The notes under the pieces: generated by a model
What the model saw: only the letters and a program-made list of their open reading frames with translations
Told to the model about the DNA's origin: nothing
The model's database searches: none
Part shown: one piece after another, positions 1 to 5,654 of the stretch
How the letters are laid out: each line of letters opens with the position of its first letter
Position numbering within the stretch: position 1 is the first letter of the stretch
NCBI GenBank assembly: GCA_027053375.1
Contig: JALUJC010000380.1
Span: 1 to 5,654, forward strand
DNA from: Caldifarciminota bacterium
GTDB lineage: Bacteria > Hydrothermota > Hydrothermia > S141-80
Reading direction: 5' to 3'
Length of the DNA: 5,654 bases
Translations under genes and position numbers: made by a program

Positions 1-205
1 TGGCGCCTCAGCGCGGAGGATGGACGTCATAGCCTGAGGCTCGCTCCTTCCGTACGCCCGCAGCGGAGGGAGGACGCTCCGCGGGCACCTGACGCACGAT
101 GCCGGGCCACCGGGGCGTGCGTCAGGAAGAAGCCGGTGGACTGCGCACGGAGAGCCTCCGGCATCCGGCCTCCGGACGGGGGTTCGATTCCCCCCGCCTC
201 CACCA
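1..205 (+). ncRNA. ssrA: tmRNA (ssrA), 3' portion
   Basis: This is the 3' part of transfer-messenger RNA, which rescues stalled ribosomes and tags the unfinished protein. The tRNA-like end is clear: a 5-bp T stem (178-182 with 190-194) closes the 7-nt loop TTCGATT, followed by the acceptor 3' strand CGCCTCC (195-201), discriminator A and an encoded CCA ending at 205. Upstream are a 7-bp hairpin (5-11 with 34-40) and two H-type pseudoknots. In the first, stem 44-52/64-72 has loop bases 56-61 pairing with 81-86. In the second, the 11-bp stem 88-98/116-126 has loop bases 107-113 pairing with 133-139. The stretch GGACTGCGCACG near 138-149 resembles the conserved returning strand of helix 2. The 5' half and the tag reading frame lie left of the window. 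Pseudoknots directly joined to the 3' tRNA-like end indicate the ordinary one-piece form, not the permuted two-piece form. Identity is confident; pseudoknot numbering is not. Confidence 0.93.
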
Positions 206-220
206 GTTCTGTTGAACCGA

Positions 221-1672
221 ATGAACCAGCGTCTACTTTTCCTTCCCCTGCTTCTGGTTCTCGGGTGTGCCGGGCAGGTTCACCTGCCGGTGCCTGAGGA
301 CCTTGCCACGCCTGAATTTCTGGTCTGGTTAGAAGGCGACTCCACGCCTCCAGACGATCCCCTGGATTCCCTGTTTGCCGCACTGAGCTGGGAGGATATC
401 TACGAATCCTCCCTGCATGAACCTCTTCCTGGCACCTACCCCTGGGCCGAACTGGACTGGCTGGACGTACCTGAAACGGCGCGTCCCAAAGTTGAACGTA
501 TTGCACGGTACACCCTCCGGCGGCGAAGCAGGTATCTCCGCACCCTGGTGGAGCGCGGACGTCCATACTACGCTTATCTGATCCAGAAACTCACCGAGCG
601 AAATCTCCCGGTGGAACTGGTGTACCTGCCCATGATTGAGAGTGCTTACAACCCCTTTGCACGATCCCGTGCAGGTGCCGTGGGACTGTGGCAGTTCATG
701 CCCTCCACAGCACGGAAGTACGGTCTGAAGGTGAACTGGTGGGTGGATGATCGGCGGGACCCCTACCGGAGTACCCTGGCCGCGCTGGACTACCTGGAAG
801 CGCTCTACGGGGAATTTGGACGCTGGGATCTGGCCATTGCCGCCTACAACGTGGGGGAAGGAAAAATTCGACGGGCACTGGCGCGGACCCGGGGAAAGAC
901 CTTCTGGGATATTGAGCGCCGACTTCCCCGTGAAACGCGCGCCTACGTCCCGCTTTTCCTCGCCATGTACCAGATCTTCCGCTTTTATCGGGATTCTCTT
1001 GGCATTGAAGACCCGCTTCTGGTGGGTCTCAAGGAAGAACCCCCGCGTTTTGATTCCGTGCAGGTTCCCCGACCCACCACGCTGGATCGGCTTGCGCGGT
1101 GGGCGGGCATCCCCCTGCAAACCTTCGTTCGGCTCAATCCGCGGTACCGTCGGACACCCACCGATCCAAAAGAAAAAAACTACTGGATTCGCCTGCCCCG
1201 GGGACACGCCTCACGGTTCCTGACCGCCATGGCCTCAGATCACAGCCCCGGGAAATGGTCGGTCTATACCGTCCACCGTGTTCGTCGTGGAGAAACGCTC
1301 TCCCACATCGCGCGCCGGTATGCCACATCCGTCCGCACGCTCATGCGTCTGAACCGGATCCGCAACCCACGCAGGTTGCGACCGGGACAGCGGCTGGTGG
1401 TGCCTCCTCCGCCTGTGCGTCTGGTCCGTGCCCACACAGGTACCCGCCGAAGCGGCCGCAAAAGGAAGATTGGCAAACCCACCACCGTATCCCTGAAACC
1501 TGGAACCTATTTCGTTTATCGCGTTCGACCCGGGGACACCCTCTATGACCTCTCCCGGGTGTTCAAGGTCCCTATCCGCACGCTTATGCGTGTGAACGGT
1601 ATTCGTTCCGCCCGTCGTCTCCGTGCGGGCACCACCCTGAAAATCCCCATCCAGATTCCCCAGGGCTCCTGA
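221..1672 (+). CDS. mltD: MltD-like membrane-bound lytic transglycosylase, LysM repeats
   Basis: Predicted lipoprotein that cleaves the MurNAc-GlcNAc bond of peptidoglycan, leaving 1,6-anhydro-MurNAc ends. Numbering is from a possible TTG at 212; the ATG at 221 is residue 4 and is preferred. Residues 8-19 form a short hydrophobic signal ending in LVLGC, a lipobox with Cys19 as lipidation site; Ala at +2 favours the outer membrane. The SLT domain spans about 118-225: catalytic Glu143 in MIESAYNP, then GLWQFMPSTA (158-167) and AYNVGEGKI (211-219), the classic family 1 motifs. Residues 281-328 resemble the degenerate LysM-like segment of MltD. Two clear LysM repeats follow (about 352-398 and 433-479), joined by a strongly basic linker (RRSGRKRKIGK, 412-422). 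The length of about 483 aa fits MltD. No Shine-Dalgarno sequence precedes either start and tmRNA ends 15 nt before the ATG, so expression probably comes from ssrA read-through. The symbol is by family resemblance; other SLT-LysM paralogues are possible. Confidence 0.9.
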   Translation: MNQRLLFLPLLLVLGCAGQVHLPVPEDLATPEFLVWLEGDSTPPDDPLDSLFAALSWEDIYESSLHEPLPGTYPWAELDWLDVPETARPKVERIARYTLRRRSRYLRTLVERGRPYYAYLIQKLTERNLPVELVYLPMIESAYNPFARSRAGAVGLWQFMPSTARKYGLKVNWWVDDRRDPYRSTLAALDYLEALYGEFGRWDLAIAAYNVGEGKIRRALARTRGKTFWDIERRLPRETRAYVPLFLAMYQIFRFYRDSLGIEDPLLVGLKEEPPRFDSVQVPRPTTLDRLARWAGIPLQTFVRLNPRYRRTPTDPKEKNYWIRLPRGHASRFLTAMASDHSPGKWSVYTVHRVRRGETLSHIARRYATSVRTLMRLNRIRNPRRLRPGQRLVVPPPPVRLVRAHTGTRRSGRKRKIGKPTTVSLKPGTYFVYRVRPGDTLYDLSRVFKVPIRTLMRVNGIRSARRLRAGTTLKIPIQIPQGS

Positions 1673-1723
1673 GTTGCTCCCTTCTCTCTTCTGACAGGAA
1701 CCTCTTTCCCCGAGAACCGTGAT

Positions 1724-1754
1724 AAAAAAAGCGCGCGGTGCATGCACCGCGCGC
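1724..1754 (-). terminator. Rho-independent terminator of the HU gene
   Basis: Positions 1731-1754 form a perfect inverted repeat: a 10-bp arm GCGCGCGGTG, a CATG loop and the complementary arm. Read on the minus strand, the hairpin is followed at once by seven T residues (A-run at 1724-1730 on the plus strand), the textbook form of an intrinsic terminator. It lies 24 nt past the HU stop codon. In the plus direction the hairpin is followed only by CCTCTGTTTCC, so it may also stop the transglycosylase transcript, but less efficiently. Confidence 0.9.
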
Positions 1755-1778
1755 CCTCTGTTTCCAGGTTCCGGTTGC

Positions 1779-2051
1779 TTACTTCACCCGATCCTTCAGC
1801 GCGGTGGACGGCCGGAACACAGGCACTTTCCGTGCAGGGATCTGGATGGTCTGTTTGGTCTGCGGGTTGATTCCTTTGCGGGCCGCGCGCTGACGAACGG
1901 TGAAGGTGCCGAAGCCCACAAGACGCACAGTCTCACCCTTGGCCAGGGCGTCGGACACCACTTTCAGGAAGGTGTCCACCACCAGGGCGGCGGTCTTTTT
2001 GGTCACGCCGGCTTCCTCGGCCACCTTGGCGATCAGTTCCTGCTTCTTCAT
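1779..2051 (-). CDS. hup: HU family nucleoid DNA-binding protein
   Basis: A 90-aa histone-like protein that binds and bends DNA as a dimer with little sequence preference, compacting the nucleoid and assisting replication, repair and recombination. Length and motifs match HU throughout: an N-terminal helical dimerisation part (1-40, starting MKKQELIAKVAEEAG), the GFGTF signature at 46-50, the basic beta arm with ARKGINPQT (57-65) in which Pro63 is the DNA-intercalating residue, and the IPARKVPVFRP end (71-81). ATG at 2051 is supported by AAGGAGG six nucleotides upstream. The gene has its own promoter (2098-2127) and a strong terminator, so it can be a single-gene unit, though read-through from trm1 upstream is possible. 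Sequence alone does not separate HU from the related IHF subunits with certainty, but the general-arm residues favour HU. Confidence 0.96.
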   Translation of the reverse strand: MKKQELIAKVAEEAGVTKKTAALVVDTFLKVVSDALAKGETVRLVGFGTFTVRQRAARKGINPQTKQTIQIPARKVPVFRPSTALKDRVK

Positions 2052-2057
2052 CCTCTG

Positions 2058-2064
2058 CCTCCTT
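2058..2064 (-). promoter_or_regulatory. Ribosome binding site of hup
   Basis: The minus strand reads AAGGAGG here, a near-perfect anti-16S match with six nucleotides between it and the ATG. It fixes the HU start and is the strongest ribosome binding site in the window. Confidence 0.9.
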
Positions 2065-2097
2065 GTTGTTCAGCGACCTGGTTCACGAATCCCCGAT

Positions 2098-2127
2098 ATT
2101 ATAAGGGGTTCAGGACGGAGAGTTCAA
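2098..2127 (-). promoter_or_regulatory. Sigma-70-type promoter of hup
   Basis: On the minus strand, TTGAAC (2122-2127) serves as -35 and a consensus TATAAT (2098-2103) as -10, with an 18-nt spacer. Transcription would start near 2090, giving a 5' leader of roughly 40 nt before the HU start. The -10 box is flanked by CCCC and GGGG (2091-2094 and 2105-2108), so the initiation region is GC-rich around an AT-rich core. The match is strong by eye; the start site is not proven. Confidence 0.8.
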
Positions 2128-2182
2128 GTCTTTCCCGTGATCATGCAGGATTCCACCACACACCCTTCCACAACCCTCTGTT

Positions 2183-3343
2183 TTACAGGCTTTTTGCGTA
2201 CTTCCTTGCCACCTCCACAAAGAGTTGCCGGAACACGGGATAGGGGGCGCTGGTCTTGAGCGCCTGCCCGTGGATATGCGAAACACCCGCATGGAACCCT
2301 GCGGCACGCAACCGTTCGACCACCTTCTGTGTAGGGGGAAGCGAAACCGTCCAGAGTTTCGCATACCGTGAGAGGGAATACACATACGCAGGACGCACAG
2401 GCTCCTGTTCCAGACGTTTCAGGAAGGTGTGAATTTTCTTTTTCTTGCCGGAAATCCAGGGGGGAATGTCACTCCGCATGCGCTGAACAAAGGCCGCATC
2501 GTGCAGCGGTCCCAGCCAGAGCGGTCCCACATGCTGGAGATCCCGACTGCCGCAATAGAGGCATCGACCCCGTGCTTCTTCCATCCTCCACTGCGTCCAT
2601 CCACGACAGCGGGTGCACTGCGCCACATAGCCAAAGGACTTTCCCGGGTACCCCTCTCGCCCTCGTTCCACCCGTACCAGTACACGAAAAGCATACCCAT
2701 CAAACACGCTGAACACGGGATGGATCCGATGACCGCGTCGGCCTCCCGCACGGATCAACGCGCCGACAAGCACCCTGAGTCCCACCTCATGGCATCCCCA
2801 CACCTGCGCCGTTACGGCACCGTAGTGGCGCATTGCAGCAGCTTTCCTGACACCACACAGGGGTGGGGTATCCGATGCCGTGAGATAGACATAGCCCGGA
2901 AGTCGCACCGCCAGAAAAGCATCATCCACAAAAGGCATCGGGGATCCGAATACGTCCAGATCCAGCCAGAGTGGGAAGATCTCCTTCTGGTTGAGAAACC
3001 AGAGGAATTTGAGGGCTTCCCGCAGGCTTCCCCGAACGGGATGCTGCACACGGTTGAAGTGAAGCTGGCGATAGGCTTCCGCCAGCGCCACGGGATTCCC
3101 ATCGTTCAACCAGAAACCATGAATACCGGGGACTTCCAGGGCATACCGGATCACCCGTGCCCCAATGCCCGTAAACGCGTCCGCGATCCAGGGTTCCGCA
3201 GGGTTTTCCAGTCTGAATACCGTACGGAGGGCCAGAACCCCCAGGGTGCGGGCGAGCGCACCGCGGGGGTTGAAAAACAGCCGGCGATCTCGGGGCACAG
3301 CGAACCGGGCACGACCTTCCCTGAGAAAGAGCTCTTCCTGCAT
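2183..3343 (-). CDS. trm1: Trm1-family tRNA (guanine-26-N2) dimethyltransferase
   Basis: SAM-dependent enzyme that puts one or two methyl groups on N2 of G26, at the hinge between the D and anticodon stems of tRNA. The 386-aa product shows the Trm1 signatures in order: FFNPR (23-27), SAM-binding DAFTGIGARVIRYALEV (55-71), NDGNP (80-84), catalytic-region DLDVFGSPMPFVD (128-140), DTPPLCGV (158-165), a zinc-ribbon Cys quartet (CTRC 243-246 and CLYC 261-264), GPLWLGPLHD (273-282) and a Trm1-type C-terminal domain. Length matches archaeal Trm1. The family is widespread in archaea and eukaryotes and rare in bacteria; the Aquifex aeolicus enzyme also modifies G27, so the position modified here is not certain. 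The ATG lies 3 nt after the mnmE stop with only a weak GGGA upstream, so translation is probably coupled to mnmE. No terminator is visible after the stop. No inactivating change is seen. Confidence 0.93.
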   Translation of the reverse strand: MQEELFLREGRARFAVPRDRRLFFNPRGALARTLGVLALRTVFRLENPAEPWIADAFTGIGARVIRYALEVPGIHGFWLNDGNPVALAEAYRQLHFNRVQHPVRGSLREALKFLWFLNQKEIFPLWLDLDVFGSPMPFVDDAFLAVRLPGYVYLTASDTPPLCGVRKAAAMRHYGAVTAQVWGCHEVGLRVLVGALIRAGGRRGHRIHPVFSVFDGYAFRVLVRVERGREGYPGKSFGYVAQCTRCRGWTQWRMEEARGRCLYCGSRDLQHVGPLWLGPLHDAAFVQRMRSDIPPWISGKKKKIHTFLKRLEQEPVRPAYVYSLSRYAKLWTVSLPPTQKVVERLRAAGFHAGVSHIHGQALKTSAPYPVFRQLFVEVARKYAKSL

Positions 3344-3346
3344 ATT

Positions 3347-4699
3347 CTATTTCCCGATACAAAACGAAGAGAACAGTTCGTCCAGAAGCGCCTCATGGAT
3401 ATCTTCCAGATCCAGCAGGGTGGCCAGTTCCCGCACCGCTTCACGAACGGATTGCGCAGCCACCTCCAGGGGGGCGCCCTGCGTCATCCAGGTTTGTGCT
3501 TCCAGCAAGTGCTGGCGGGCGCGCCGGAGACGGGCAGCGTCAAAAGGGCTCCAGGCGAGAGAAGGAGGGGCCCCCGCCTTCAACCGTTCACGAAGCACCC
3601 TTTCCAGCGCATCCATTCCCTGCCCCGTCCGGGCGGAGAGATGCACCACAGGAGTCACGGGTGACGTGGGTGGAGGTGCTGTCCAGAGATCCGCTTTGTT
3701 CCATATCCAGACCCACTGTACGTCCTTGTTGCGTTCCCATCCCTGGATCGCCTCCCATGCCTCCTGCCAGGGTTCCTGGGGCACGGCCACCCAGAACACC
3801 ACATCGGCTTCACGAAAAGCTTGCCGTGCACGTTGCATGCCTTCCTGCTCCACAGGATCCTCACTTCTGCGGATGCCCGCGGTATCCAGAAGTGTCAGAG
3901 GAAGCCCCCGCCAGATCACACGTTCGCGCAGAACATCCCGGGTGGTCCCGGGAACAGGGGTGACGATGGCGCGCTCCTCGCCGATCATCCGATTGAACAG
4001 GGTGGACTTACCTGCATTGGGAGGACCCAGAATCACCAGCCCGTGACCCTGAACCCAGCGGGCCCCCTGCTCCCCTTCTTCCAGCATTCGGCTCAGATCA
4101 CGCAGCAACGCCTCCAGGCGGCCCTTCAGGGTCCGCTCATCCAGCGTGGGCACTTCTTCCGGAAAGTTCAGGTTTGCCTCCATCTCCATCCACAGCCCCA
4201 TCAGACGCTCCCGAAAAGCACGAAGGGTCTCGCTGGTCTCCCCGCGCATCCGTGCCATGGCCAGGCGGATCCCCTGGTCACTTCCAGCCTGGACCAGTTC
4301 GTTGACCGCCTGTGCCTGAAGCAGATCCATCTTCCCGTGGAGAACCGCGCGATAGGTAAACTCGCCGGGGCGTGCTTCACGGAATCCCTGATCCAGTAAC
4401 AGTTGAAGGATTCTTCGGGTGAGCCACCAACCCCCGTGGGTATGGATCTCCCACATCTCTTCACCGGTATATGAGTGGGGGGCAGGAAAACGAACCAGCA
4501 ACACCCGATCCACTTCTTCCCCCGTGGAGGGATCCACGAGGGGGCGCAGAATCAGGGTTCTGGGGGGCTGGTGAACAGGATCTTTCCCCGGGAACAGGGG
4601 TCGCAGGCGTTCGAAAGAACCTGAACCGCTGATCCGGAAGACAGCGATGGCACCGATTCCCGGGGCTGTCGCCAGTGCAACGATGGGATCGCCGCTCAA
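3347..4699 (-). CDS. mnmE: tRNA modification GTPase MnmE (TrmE)
   Basis: GTPase that, with MnmG, makes the carboxymethylaminomethyl group (or its relatives) at C5 of wobble U34 in tRNAs reading split codon boxes; it acts as a cytosolic dimer using a folate one-carbon donor. Start chosen at TTG (4699), giving 450 aa, close to the usual length and beginning (M)SGDPIVALATAPGIGAIA, the family N-terminus. It is preceded by GAGGGAG eight nucleotides upstream. The upstream ATG at 5056 would add 119 residues that overlap the cyclase out of frame and resemble nothing in MnmE. Domains: folate-binding N-domain 1-118 with ARPGEFTYRA (109-118), helical domain, and inserted G domain with G1 GPPNAGKS (225-232), G2 TPVPGTTRD (247-255), G3 DTAG (272-275), G4 NKAD (334-337). 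The C-terminal FCIGK (446-450) carries the conserved Cys447. The TTG overlaps the cyclase TGA by two bases (TTGA), indicating translational coupling. Confidence 0.96.
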   Translation of the reverse strand: MSGDPIVALATAPGIGAIAVFRISGSGSFERLRPLFPGKDPVHQPPRTLILRPLVDPSTGEEVDRVLLVRFPAPHSYTGEEMWEIHTHGGWWLTRRILQLLLDQGFREARPGEFTYRAVLHGKMDLLQAQAVNELVQAGSDQGIRLAMARMRGETSETLRAFRERLMGLWMEMEANLNFPEEVPTLDERTLKGRLEALLRDLSRMLEEGEQGARWVQGHGLVILGPPNAGKSTLFNRMIGEERAIVTPVPGTTRDVLRERVIWRGLPLTLLDTAGIRRSEDPVEQEGMQRARQAFREADVVFWVAVPQEPWQEAWEAIQGWERNKDVQWVWIWNKADLWTAPPPTSPVTPVVHLSARTGQGMDALERVLRERLKAGAPPSLAWSPFDAARLRRARQHLLEAQTWMTQGAPLEVAAQSVREAVRELATLLDLEDIHEALLDELFSSFCIGK

Positions 4700-5654
4700 T
4701 GGACGGACTCCCTCGGATGCAGGGAAGAACGCAGCGCCTGTTCCAGCCGGTGGCGAATGTTTTCCGGTGACAGCTGTTGTCGCGCAAGAGAGATCCCCAG
4801 CGCCACCACATCCACGGGATGGGATGGGTGGTCCGGCCGGTAACTTCCCAGTGTGACCCAGGGCCACGCGTTTCGGGTTTGCTGGGCCAGCTCCCGGGTG
4901 GAGATCACCCACCAGGGAAGCCGACGTGTGAGGGCCTGCAACCGTGCAGCGGTGTTGACGGAATCCCCAATATGGGCCCATTCCTGATACATGGGACCTC
5001 CCAGCGGTCCCTCCAGGATGGCTCCGGATGCAAGGCCAACCCCCACATACAGCCATCGAAATTCCGGTTCACTGGATCTGTCCTGGCGAAGTTCCCTGCA
5101 GGCACTCAGCATGTCCTGGGCCGCCTGAAAGGCATGATCGGCATGCTCCATGGGATAACAAATCAGAAGGGCATCGCCCATGTATTTACACACCGTTCCC
5201 CCGTGACGCACCACCACCCGCGACAACCGGTGATAGACCTCTTCAAGGAAACGCTGAATCCGGTGCGGGGGGAGCATACGGGTCAGCGTGGTGAACCCCA
5301 CCACATCCACGAACTGAACGATACGTTCCACCCGAACCCACGACACACGATCCGGTCGATCCCCCTGGAGCAGGAGACGCAACACCGAAGGTGGAAGAAA
5401 ACGCTGTCCCGCCTCCAGCTGCTGAATCAGCTGGGTGAGCACTTCACCCGGGAGCATCACCAGGTGTTCCTCCGCACCGGGATGGGTCCATCGGTACGTT
5501 GTACTCCGGATATCCAGCAACAGCTTTCCGGGGAGAGGGGAAGGCCAGCGATCTTCCGGTCCCTCCATGATCCAGAGGGTACCCTCTGGAAGATCCAGGC
5601 GTGCGCGTCCCAGGGCCTGAAATCCGGGCTCCCTGAGGTTCCAGGACTTGCTGG
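4696..5654 (-). CDS. Class III adenylate cyclase, 5' end outside the window
   Basis: Nucleotidyl cyclase, predicted to make cAMP from ATP. Numbering is from the ATG at 5568. The homology domain spans about 80-260: FVDVVGFT with metal-binding Asp88, KYMGDALL with Lys128 (base recognition) and second metal Asp132, and IGDSVNTAARLQA with Asp202 (base recognition) and Asn205/Arg209 (transition state). The Lys/Asp pair indicates ATP rather than GTP, and all catalytic residues are present. LGSYRPDHPSHPVDVVAL (240-257) is the usual end of the domain. No membrane segment is visible, so this part is cytosolic. The N-terminal 75 residues are not a domain I recognise. The frame stays open from the ATG to the right edge (SKSWNLREPGFQALG and on) with coding-like composition and no ribosome binding site before the ATG. 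The gene therefore most likely begins beyond 5654 and the ATG is internal. It is the first visible gene of the cyclase-mnmE-trm1 cluster. Confidence 0.88.
   Translation of the reverse strand, partial: SKSWNLREPGFQALGRARLDLPEGTLWIMEGPEDRWPSPLPGKLLLDIRSTTYRWTHPGAEEHLVMLPGEVLTQLIQQLEAGQRFLPPSVLRLLLQGDRPDRVSWVRVERIVQFVDVVGFTTLTRMLPPHRIQRFLEEVYHRLSRVVVRHGGTVCKYMGDALLICYPMEHADHAFQAAQDMLSACRELRQDRSSEPEFRWLYVGVGLASGAILEGPLGGPMYQEWAHIGDSVNTAARLQALTRRLPWWVISTRELAQQTRNAWPWVTLGSYRPDHPSHPVDVVALGISLARQQLSPENIRHRLEQALRSSLHPRESVH
4708..4714 (-). promoter_or_regulatory. Ribosome binding site deciding the mnmE TTG start
   Basis: The minus strand reads GAGGGAG, a purine-rich Shine-Dalgarno-like stretch eight nucleotides before the TTG at 4699. 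It lies inside the last codons of the cyclase gene. Together with the family N-terminus it supports the TTG start over any upstream ATG. Confidence 0.65.
5571..5590. repeat. Perfect 20-bp palindrome
   Basis: The half-site TCCAGAGGGT is followed directly by its exact reverse complement, with no spacer. It lies just before the first in-frame ATG (5568) of the cyclase frame. If the cyclase starts upstream of the window, the palindrome is within coding sequence and may be chance; if the ATG is the true start, it sits in operator position. No promoter is seen beside it. The sequence feature is certain, its function is not. Confidence 0.5.

Noticed and set aside
27..566. Minus-strand frame of 179 codons over the tmRNA and the start of the transglycosylase
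   Set aside because: It covers a structured RNA gene and the antisense of a clear lipoprotein signal; its composition looks like reverse-frame noise.
2172..2195. Possible weak terminator CTGT-TTT-ACAG followed by TTTTT on the plus strand
   Set aside because: The stem is only 4 bp, overlaps the end of trm1 and points against all genes there, so it is unlikely to function.
2429..3664. Plus-strand open frame of 411 codons opposite trm1 and the end of mnmE
   Set aside because: It is fully antisense to two genes with strong family motifs, has no recognisable domain or ribosome binding site, and long antisense frames are common in GC-rich coding DNA.
3165..4046. Plus-strand frame of 293 codons opposite mnmE and trm1
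   Set aside because: Ser/Arg-rich shadow of the GTPase domain with no motif and no translation signal.
4700..5056. N-terminal extension of MnmE to the ATG at 5056
   Set aside because: The added residues overlap the cyclase catalytic domain in another frame, are Gly/Pro/His-rich and do not match MnmE; the TTG at 4699 gives the normal length.

Overview
The window is a compact, GC-rich bacterial chromosome segment. It holds the 3' part of a tmRNA gene and five protein-coding genes, one of which runs off the right edge. A tmRNA, a lipoprotein lytic transglycosylase with LysM repeats (which points to a Gram-negative, diderm envelope), HU and MnmE show it is bacterial. I cannot name the lineage. 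A Trm1-type tRNA methyltransferase is common in archaea and eukaryotes but rare in bacteria, where the best-known case is Aquifex aeolicus. This favours a deep-branching, possibly thermophilic bacterium, but that is inference.

Layout. Positions 1-205 (+) are the 3' end of single-piece tmRNA, with two readable H-type pseudoknots, a T-arm, the acceptor strand and an encoded CCA. An MltD-like lytic transglycosylase (+) starts only 6-15 nt later and ends at 1672. A perfect hairpin with a T-run on the minus strand (1724-1754) separates it from the convergent HU gene (1779-2051, -). HU has its own strong-looking promoter (2098-2127). Upstream of HU on the same strand lies a tight cluster transcribed right to left: class III adenylate cyclase (4696 to beyond 5654), mnmE (3347-4699, TTG start overlapping the cyclase stop) and trm1 (2183-3343, starting 3 nt after the mnmE stop).

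How the genes relate. The minus-strand cluster joins a likely cAMP-producing enzyme to two tRNA modification enzymes. MnmE acts on wobble U34, usually with MnmG, which is not in this window. Trm1 methylates G26. Overlapping or nearly abutting ends suggest one transcript with translational coupling, which may read through into hup because no terminator is visible after trm1. On the plus strand the transglycosylase has no visible promoter or Shine-Dalgarno sequence and probably depends on transcription from ssrA. I see no mobile element, CRISPR array or tRNA. No gene-free stretch longer than 300 bases is present. Most content is conserved housekeeping; the gene arrangement and the bacterial Trm1 are the notable parts.
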